Shown: piece after piece, positions 6,884 to 11,603 of the stretch
Layout: every line of letters starts with the position of its first letter
Numbering within the stretch: the stretch's first letter is position 1
Origin: Candidatus Latescibacterota bacterium
GTDB taxonomy: Bacteria; Latescibacterota; MVCY01; DTYK01
Length of the DNA stretch: 11,603 nucleotides
Direction: 5' to 3'
Assembly: GCA_012961925.1 (NCBI GenBank)
Contig: DTYK01000008.1
Location: 1 to 11,603 of the forward strand
Program-made: the position numbers and the translations under genes
Notes under the pieces: model-generated
The model's input: only the letters and a program-made list of their open reading frames with translations
What the model was told of the DNA's origin: nothing
Database searches by the model: none

Positions 6884-7885
6884 ATGGGCGAATTAAATTA
6901 TACATTAAGGGATCGTTACCACCGCACAATAGACTACTTACGCATCTCTGTGACCGATAGATGTAACCTACGCTGTCTATACTGCATGCCGGAGCGTGGA
7001 CCGGATGCCAGGGGGAGAGATGACCTCCTAGGTTTTGATCAGATTGAGAGGATTGTACGGACAGCGTTGGACCTCGGTATTAAGAAGATCAAAATCACCG
7101 GAGGGGAACCTCTGTTAAGGAAAGGACTGGTTCAGCTTGTCGAAAGACTGGCTGCACTTAAGAGGGTTGCCGACCTGTCTCTCACTACAAATGGGGTTCT
7201 GTTAAGGCACTACGCTCGTGATCTTGCCCGGGCCGGACTACATCGAGTTAACATAAGCCTGGATACACTTGACCCATCAAAGTACAGGTTCTTAACCGGA
7301 TGCGATGCATTACCCCAGGTGTTAGAGGGTCTTGATAGGGCAGTGGATGTGGGACTGACGCCTGTCAAGATCAACGCCGTAGTCGTAAGAGGGATTAACG
7401 ACGACGAGATTGAAGATCTTGTCAGGCTGACCCTTGATAGGCCGCTGCACGTACGGTTCATAGAACTTATGCCATTGGGGAATAAAGAGTTCTGGAGGCC
7501 TGAGAGGTTTCTCCCGGGCGACGAGGTGAAAAGACGTTGCAAGAGCTTAGGTAGACTATTGCCTTTGGAAGGAACCTCAAATAGCCCTGCCCGCCCTTAT
7601 CGATTGGCCGGCGCTAAAGGAGTTATTGGCTTTATAAACCCCGTCTCTTCCCCGTTCTGCGAGGATTGTAATCGGCTGAGGCTGAGCTGTAATGGAAGGC
7701 TCAGACCTTGTCTGTACTCGGATGTGGAGGTGGATCTGAGGAAGGCCCTTTTTAACGGTAACAGGTCGCAAGCGGGGCTGGCCGATTTGATCTACCTGGC
7801 GGCAGGGCTCAAACCCCTCGGGCACCAGATGGAGGTTAAAACAGAAAAGTCATCCAGGTGCGCCATGTGGCAACTTGGCGGTTAG
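6884..7885 (+). CDS. moaA: GTP 3',8-cyclase MoaA
   Basis: The 333-residue radical-SAM enzyme catalyses the first step of molybdenum cofactor synthesis, converting GTP to (8S)-3',8-cyclo-7,8-dihydroguanosine 5'-triphosphate. The SAM [4Fe-4S] cluster site is CNLRCLYC (Cys27, Cys31, Cys34), followed by TGGEPLLRKG (72-81). The second, substrate-binding cluster has the MoaA pattern C-X2-C-X13-C at Cys259, Cys262 and Cys276. The protein ends in the diagnostic Gly-Gly tail (QLGG), which reaches into the active site. Length and motifs are complete, so it should be active. The ATG at 6884 lacks a good ribosome-binding site, but no better in-frame start lies just upstream. No moaC, moaD, moaE or mobA is present here, so the remaining pathway genes must lie elsewhere. 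The gene converges with frr. Confidence 0.95.
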   Translation: MGELNYTLRDRYHRTIDYLRISVTDRCNLRCLYCMPERGPDARGRDDLLGFDQIERIVRTALDLGIKKIKITGGEPLLRKGLVQLVERLAALKRVADLSLTTNGVLLRHYARDLARAGLHRVNISLDTLDPSKYRFLTGCDALPQVLEGLDRAVDVGLTPVKINAVVVRGINDDEIEDLVRLTLDRPLHVRFIELMPLGNKEFWRPERFLPGDEVKRRCKSLGRLLPLEGTSNSPARPYRLAGAKGVIGFINPVSSPFCEDCNRLRLSCNGRLRPCLYSDVEVDLRKALFNGNRSQAGLADLIYLAAGLKPLGHQMEVKTEKSSRCAMWQLGG

Positions 7886-8005
7886 GGGTGGGAATAGAAT
7901 GGAGGATGGACTGCAGGGGAATGAAGAATATGGAGTTTATTCGGCAGCCAGTGTACTATTACCCCACTCCCATTAGCCGAGATGGGACCATGGTCCGATG
8001 AGGGG
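7886..8005. other. Convergent intergenic region with small palindromes
   Basis: These 120 nt separate the ends of moaA (plus) and frr (minus), where a two-way terminator would be expected. The sequence holds a 12-bp perfect palindrome GGACCATGGTCC (7985-7996), a CCCAT/ATGGG hairpin (7969-7973 with 7982-7986), and a long imperfect pairing between GGGGTGGGAATAG just after moaA and CTATTACCCCACTCC further on. None is followed by a T run on either strand, so no intrinsic terminator can be called. Confidence 0.4.
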
Positions 8006-8563
8006 CTACACTTTCAGGATCTCCTCTTTTTTTGCTTCAAGAAGAGTATCTATCCTCCCGATATATTCATCTGTCAGGTGTTGGATCTGTTTCATGAGGC
8101 GGTGGCTTTCGTCCTCTGAGCATTCTCCTTCCTTCTCACGTTCTTTGATGATCTCGTTGACCTCACGCCTTACGTTGCGCACCGCTACTCTTCCGTCTTC
8201 GGCCATCCTTTTTACTACCCGTACCAGTTCTCTTCTCCTCTCCTCTGTCAGAGGAGGTATTTGAAGCCTGATGATACTTCCATCGTTCGATGGAGTGAGG
8301 CCAAGATCTGAGGCAAGGATGGCCTTTTCTATCTTCGGGATCAAGCTCTGATCCCACGGCTGTATTGTGATCAATCTTGTCTCCGGTGTGCCCACACTCG
8401 CAACCTGGTTCAAGGGCAGGGAGGACCCATAGTAATCGACTCGGATCCTGTCTAACAATGCTATGCTCGCTTTTCCTGTCCTGAGCGAAGCCAGTTGCTG
8501 CCGGAATGCCTCAACAGCCTTTTCCATCTTCGACCTTGCTATCGAGCTGATCTCGTCGCTCAT
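8006..8563 (-). CDS. frr: Ribosome recycling factor
   Basis: The 185-residue protein is a normal-length RRF, which with EF-G splits post-termination ribosomes. Typical features are the helical N-terminus ending in ASLRTGKASIALLDRIRVDYYGS, the domain II segment PLNQVASVGTPETRLITIQPWD, PSNDGSIIRLQIPPLTEERRRELV (about 96-119), and the helical C-terminus RRxxNxxIKxxEKEGxxSED. The ATG overlaps the pyrH stop codon by four bases (ATGA), indicating translational coupling. GGAGGAAGG at the end of pyrH supplies the ribosome-binding site. It is the last gene of the translation operon here; the uppS-cdsA genes that often follow frr are absent, and moaA faces it instead. Confidence 0.97.
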   Translation of the reverse strand: MSDEISSIARSKMEKAVEAFRQQLASLRTGKASIALLDRIRVDYYGSSLPLNQVASVGTPETRLITIQPWDQSLIPKIEKAILASDLGLTPSNDGSIIRLQIPPLTEERRRELVRVVKRMAEDGRVAVRNVRREVNEIIKEREKEGECSEDESHRLMKQIQHLTDEYIGRIDTLLEAKKEEILKV

Positions 8564-9282
8564 AGCCCTTCCTCCACTAACGTTCCAATCGGGTCGCCCA
8601 TAACCGCTTTCATCAGGTTGCCCTTCTTTGTCACATTGAACACCAGGATCGGCAGCTTGTTATCCATACAGAGGGAGATAGCAGTGGCGTCCATCACTTT
8701 CAGCCCCTGGTTGAGAGCATCTATGTACCGTAGACGCTCATACTTCCGGGCAGAGGGATTTATCTTCGGGTCAGCATCATAAACACCATCAACCTTGGTC
8801 CCTTTCAGAATTACCTCCGCTCCGATCTCTATAGCCCTCAATGAAGCAGCAGTGTCCGTTGTAAAGTAAGGGCTACCTGTACCTGCTGCGAAGAGCACTA
8901 CCCTTCCCTTCTCCAGATGGCGCACAGCTCGCCGACGGATGAAAGGTTCTGCTATCTTTGCCATATCAATGGCCGTCTGAACCCGAGTATGCGTCCCCAT
9001 CCTCTCCATGGCGTCCTGTAATGCAAGGGAATTTATGACAGTCGCGAGCATCCCCATATAGTCTGCAGAGACCCTGTCCATTCCTTCGGCTGTGGCGGCT
9101 AGGCCGCGGAAGATATTCCCACCCCCGACAACAACCGCTATTTCAACGCCTTTTTCCCGAACCCTACCGATCTCCTGGGCAATATCACTGACTATTTTAG
9201 GACTTATGCCGTAAGTAAGCTCTCCTGCCAGCACTTCCCCGCTCAGCTTGAGCAGGATCCTTTTGTATTTGGGTGGAGGCAC
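8560..9282 (-). CDS. pyrH: UMP kinase
   Basis: The 240-residue protein is a bacterial-type UMP kinase of the amino acid kinase fold, phosphorylating UMP to UDP for pyrimidine nucleotide supply. Landmarks are LLKLSGEVLAG (about 10-20) for phosphate binding, VVGGGNIFRG (about 51-60), the ADYMGMLATVINSLAL segment that contacts UMP, AAGTGSPYFTTDTAA (about 132-146), and LKGTKVDGVYDADP near the nucleotide site. Length and motifs are normal. The start codon is GTG, preceded at seven bases by GGGAG. It sits 15 nt after tsf and overlaps frr by four bases, the arrangement found in many bacteria. Confidence 0.97.
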   Translation of the reverse strand: MPPPKYKRILLKLSGEVLAGELTYGISPKIVSDIAQEIGRVREKGVEIAVVVGGGNIFRGLAATAEGMDRVSADYMGMLATVINSLALQDAMERMGTHTRVQTAIDMAKIAEPFIRRRAVRHLEKGRVVLFAAGTGSPYFTTDTAASLRAIEIGAEVILKGTKVDGVYDADPKINPSARKYERLRYIDALNQGLKVMDATAISLCMDNKLPILVFNVTKKGNLMKAVMGDPIGTLVEEGL

Positions 9283-9297
9283 TAAATTTCTCCCTAT

Positions 9298-9897
9298 CTA
9301 TTTTCCCTCTCCAAGCCTATATCGGGTGAATCTTCTGATGGTTATGTTTTCGCCCACCTTGGCGATAAACTGGGTCAACAGCTCGCTAACCGTTATGTCG
9401 GGGTTTTTTATGAAGGGCTGTTCCAACAGACATACCTGCTGGAAGAACTTCTCCATCTTACCGTCAACGATCCTTTCGATCACCTTCTCAGGTTTACCCT
9501 GGTTCTTAGCCTGTTCTACATAGATCTGCCTCTCTCGTTCAATGACCTCAGGAGTGAGGGCCTCCCTGTTGATTGCAAGGGGGTTAGTGGCAGCAATCTG
9601 CATGGCCATATCCTTAGCCAGGCTCTGAAATCCTTCGGTTCGTGCAACGAAGTCGGTCTCACAGTTGATCTCTAATAAAACGCCCAGCTTACTACCAGGA
9701 TGTATGTAGGATGTTACCACACCCTCCTTTGTCTCCCGGTTCGCCCTCTGCTGAGCCACTGAGATCCCCTTTTTTCGGAGATAATCGGTTGCCTTTTCTA
9801 AGTCACCGCCGGAGGCTTCAAGTGCACGTTTACAGTCCATTACTCCAGCACCGGTCTTGTTTCTCAATTCTTTTACTTTTTCAGCTGTGACTGCCAT
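9298..9897 (-). CDS. tsf: Elongation factor Ts, short form
   Basis: The 199-residue protein is the guanine nucleotide exchange factor for EF-Tu. It has the N-terminal UBA-like helical domain with LRNKTGAGVMDCKRAL (about 11-26) and the core TDFVARTEGFQ motif (about 81-91), whose Asp-Phe pair contacts EF-Tu. It is about 80 residues shorter than E. coli EF-Ts and corresponds to the single-core form known from Thermus and several other phyla. This is a natural family length, not a truncation, as both ends look intact. AAAGGAG lies eight bases before the ATG. The 202-nt gap from rpsB is the only long gap in this operon. Confidence 0.96.
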   Translation of the reverse strand: MAVTAEKVKELRNKTGAGVMDCKRALEASGGDLEKATDYLRKKGISVAQQRANRETKEGVVTSYIHPGSKLGVLLEINCETDFVARTEGFQSLAKDMAMQIAATNPLAINREALTPEVIERERQIYVEQAKNQGKPEKVIERIVDGKMEKFFQQVCLLEQPFIKNPDITVSELLTQFIAKVGENITIRRFTRYRLGEGK

Positions 9898-9953
9898 CTA
9901 CCATTCTCCTTTAGTTTCCATATGGATCTATATTACTATTACGTTAAGCTTAT

Positions 9954-10079
9954 CACCACGAAGAGGCACAAAGGCAACAGAGAATTCAATTGACGATTCT
10001 TCGAATGCCATATGTTCAACGGCTAACGTAGCAGTGACAGGTACCCCACTTTAAGTTAGCCACCAAGAGGAGAATCACC
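9954..10079. repeat. Repeat-bearing insert between rpsB and tsf
   Basis: CACCACGAAGAGG (9954-9966) is echoed by CACCAAGAGG (10061-10070), and ATCACC occurs at both edges (9952-9957 and 10074-10079). Inside lies a perfect 7-bp inverted repeat, GGCTAAC (10021-10027) and GTTAGCC (10055-10061), with a 27-nt spacer. CACGAAG-type intergenic repeats are common in some bacterial genomes, so this may be a decayed interspersed repeat rather than a regulatory leader. A weak minus-strand promoter for tsf (TTGCCT, 17 bases, GATAAG) also falls here and is not compelling. Confidence 0.3.
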
Positions 10080-10099
10080 GATTGAGGTAATGTACATCT

Positions 10100-10807
10100 T
10101 TATTGGGATTGGGCCTTCTGAGCAGCAATCTCGGCTTCAAGGTTCTCCCGGCCTTCGATCACAGCATCAGCTATGAGCTTAGTGATCAATTTGATTGAAC
10201 GGGTTGCGTCGTCGTTACCCGGAATAGGATAATCTATGAGATCTGGATCACAGTTGGTATCCAGTATGGCTACGACAGGGATTTCGAGCCTGTTAGCCTC
10301 CAAAACAGCGATCCTCTCCTTCTTTGTGTCGGTGATGTAAAGGAGGCCAGGCAGACGATCCATATTTCTGATTCCACCCAGGAGCCTCTCGAGTCTGTTT
10401 CTCTCTTTCTCCAGTCGAAGGGCCTCCTTTTTTGTTATCTTCTCGTATGTACCATCTTGGCTCATCCGGTCCAGCTCTTCCAGCCGTCTTACATTACGTC
10501 GGATCGTCTCGAAATTTGTGAGCAATCCTCCGAGCCAACGCTCTGTGACATAGAAAGCCCCGCAGCGTATCGCCTCTTCTCTGATCAGATCGCTCGCCTG
10601 CCGTTTTGTTCCCACGAAAAGGACGAATTCTCCTCTTTCCGCAACCCAACGTACGGCTTCACAAGCCTCAGCGATCTTATCAAGTGTCTTCTGGAGATCA
10701 ATGATGTAGATCCCATTCCTTTCGGTGAAGATGAACTCCCTCATCTTCGGATTCCATCTTCTGGTCTGGTGACCGAAATGGACGCCTGCCTCGAGAAGTT
10801 CCTTCAT
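10100..10807 (-). CDS. rpsB: Small ribosomal subunit protein uS2
   Basis: The 235-residue protein S2 binds the 30S subunit with S1. It begins MKELLEAGVHFGHQTRRWNPK, the family signature, and also shows the NGIYIIDLQKT segment, VGTKRQASDLI, TERWLGGLLTNF, and VVAILDTNCDPDLIDYPIPGNDDA near the C-terminus. The start is placed at 10807. A frame from 10873 (257 residues) would overlap rpsI by 47 nt, and its apparent ribosome-binding site and ATG lie inside codons for the conserved S9 tail MKERKKYG, so they are probably accidental. From 10807 the gap to rpsI is about 20 nt, with AGGA nine bases upstream. Most S2 proteins have about five more residues before this Met. That position is an ATA codon here, so a rare ATA start cannot be excluded. 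Confidence 0.93.
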   Translation of the reverse strand: MKELLEAGVHFGHQTRRWNPKMREFIFTERNGIYIIDLQKTLDKIAEACEAVRWVAERGEFVLFVGTKRQASDLIREEAIRCGAFYVTERWLGGLLTNFETIRRNVRRLEELDRMSQDGTYEKITKKEALRLEKERNRLERLLGGIRNMDRLPGLLYITDTKKERIAVLEANRLEIPVVAILDTNCDPDLIDYPIPGNDDATRSIKLITKLIADAVIEGRENLEAEIAAQKAQSQ

Positions 10808-10826
10808 TGTGACCGGTCCTATATTA

Positions 10827-11102
10827 TCATCTCTTTGAATGCTGATATTTCTTTCTGGCGCCTGCCAATCCATATTTCTTTCTCTCCTTCATTCTTGTGT
10901 CTCTGGTTAGAAATCCTGCCGACCTTAGTGGCTTTTTAAGGTTTTCGTCGGAAGTTAGAAGGGCCTTAGCAATGGCAAGGCATATGGCGCCTGCCTGCCC
11001 AGATAGACCTCCCCCCCTAACGTTTGCGAATATGTCGAATTTCCCTAATGTGTTGGTCAACCGAAGGGGCCGTTCGATCAACATTACGGAGGTATCTCTC
11101 CT
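10827..11102 (-). CDS. rpsI: Small ribosomal subunit protein uS9, C-terminal part only
   Basis: The frame encodes the last 91 residues or so of S9. The part present runs from RRDTSVMLIERPLRLTN through GKFDIFANVRGGGLSGQAGA and GFLTRDTRMKERKKYG to the invariant Ser-Lys-Arg C-terminus, whose tail reaches the ribosomal P site. The N-terminal 40 or so residues (the usual TGKRKxAxARV start) are missing. Upstream of about 11102 the frame stays open, but the residues (LTSCLKQC, reading away) no longer resemble S9. The gene is therefore cut by the junction, not ended naturally. Its place before rpsB fits the rplM-rpsI-rpsB-tsf order of many bacteria. The ATG at 11084 is an internal Met, not a start. 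Confidence 0.92.
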   Translation of the reverse strand, partial: RRDTSVMLIERPLRLTNTLGKFDIFANVRGGGLSGQAGAICLAIAKALLTSDENLKKPLRSAGFLTRDTRMKERKKYGLAGARKKYQHSKR

Positions 11103-11108
11103 GAGGGT
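11098..11108. other. Probable chimeric junction
   Basis: Left of this point the minus strand encodes S9; right of it the plus strand encodes DapF. Both homologies stop within a few bases of one another, mid-domain. The S9 frame needs Phe or similar at 11103-11105 but reads Leu, and the DapF homology starts at about Gly-Arg-Ala-Glu-Phe (11106-11120). Base composition drops sharply to the right. No insertion-sequence ends or target duplications are visible. Confidence 0.8.
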
Positions 11109-11588
11109 AGAGCAGAGTTTTTGACAGGGGCAGGTGTGATTAAAGCTACGGTCAATGGACTTTATGTAGTTAGTGATATGACAACACCTGATATTATTGA
11201 TAAAAAAATTATAGAAGATGGAGAAGAGTGGTGGCTACTAAACACAGGTGTTCCTCATTTGGTATCTATTCGTGACAACTTAGATCTATTTGATACAGAG
11301 CAGATGAGACGATTACGACATAAATACAACTGTAATGTCAATATCTGTAAACCGATGCAAGATACTCTCTATGTTCGTACCTATGAGAGAGGTGTAGAGG
11401 ACGAAACCTTGGCGTGTGGTACAGGAATGGTTGCATGTTTTGTACGATGTCATATGCAAGGCTTGTTAAATGATTTAGTAAAAACAATTCCCACTTCACA
11501 AGATGAACTCTATATTAGCCTAGAGGAGGGTATCTACCGTTTTGGAGGAAAAGTTACTAAAACTTTTGTAGCCGAGACTGTAGACTAG
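11106..11588 (+). CDS. dapF: Diaminopimelate epimerase, C-terminal part only
   Basis: The roughly 160 residues present are the second half of DapF, which converts LL- to meso-diaminopimelate for lysine and peptidoglycan synthesis. FLTGAGVIKA, LLNTGVPHLV and YERGVEDETLACGTGM are clear family motifs. The Cys at 11415-11417 is the second catalytic thiol. The first catalytic Cys and the whole N-terminal domain are absent, so this piece alone cannot be an active enzyme. A TTG at 11121 could be mistaken for a start but lies inside conserved sequence. The motif style and AT-rich composition (one line counted 23% GC) resemble Campylobacterota; that taxonomic reading is inference. The gene ends with TAG 15 bases before the window edge. 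Confidence 0.88.
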   Translation, partial: GRAEFLTGAGVIKATVNGLYVVSDMTTPDIIDKKIIEDGEEWWLLNTGVPHLVSIRDNLDLFDTEQMRRLRHKYNCNVNICKPMQDTLYVRTYERGVEDETLACGTGMVACFVRCHMQGLLNDLVKTIPTSQDELYISLEEGIYRFGGKVTKTFVAETVD

Positions 11589-11603
11589 AACTATTTATAG
11601 AAG

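Noticed and set aside
7985..7996. Palindrome GGACCATGGTCC as a terminator between moaA and frr
   Set aside because: The stem would be only four pairs with a CATG loop and no T run follows on either strand.
10897..11124. Plus-strand 75-residue frame opposite rpsI
   Set aside because: It is antisense to clear S9 coding sequence and crosses the chimeric junction.
11121..11588. Complete gene starting at TTG 11121
   Set aside because: The TTG is an internal Leu in the conserved FLTGAG stretch of DapF, and the N-terminal domain with the first catalytic Cys is missing.

Overview
The window looks like one contig from a Gram-negative, probably anaerobic bacterium, with a short foreign piece joined at its right end. 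The best guess is a Desulfobacterota-like lineage. This rests on the ribosomal gene order rpsI-rpsB-tsf-pyrH-frr, a short EF-Ts, a lipoprotein-type ApbE and about 50% GC in most genes. No phylogenetic marker was actually compared, so this placement is weak.

Positions 1-477 hold no convincing gene but contain several inverted repeats. From 5595 down to 478, on the minus strand, lies a probable four-gene metabolic operon behind a good sigma-70-type promoter (5661-5689). In transcription order it encodes an L-fucose/L-arabinose isomerase-family protein with its metal ligands conserved, a small adenosine-specific kinase (PF04008) protein, an amino-acid-permease-family transporter fused to a PTS EIIA domain, and an aldose-1-epimerase-like DUF4432 protein. 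The mixture suggests uptake and isomerisation of an unidentified sugar or nucleoside-derived compound, with transport possibly controlled by phosphorylation. The transporter gene is much more AT-rich than its neighbours, which suggests it was acquired.

Divergent from this operon, on the plus strand, are apbE (FAD:protein FMN transferase lipoprotein) and moaA (GTP 3',8-cyclase for molybdenum cofactor). Each has a possible promoter in front. They converge on the translation operon, which runs leftward on the minus strand: rpsI (truncated), rpsB, tsf, pyrH and frr. All but one of its junctions are tight (a 4-nt overlap, 15-nt and about 20-nt gaps). The exception is a 200-nt insert with repeats between rpsB and tsf.

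At about position 11103 the sequence changes abruptly. Ribosomal protein S9 is cut off inside its N-terminal third. In its place, on the other strand, begins the C-terminal part of an AT-rich diaminopimelate epimerase (dapF) resembling those of Campylobacterota. Two unrelated conserved genes broken head-to-head at the same base is the signature of a chimeric assembly or library join, and the last 500 bases should not be read as part of this genome without checking.
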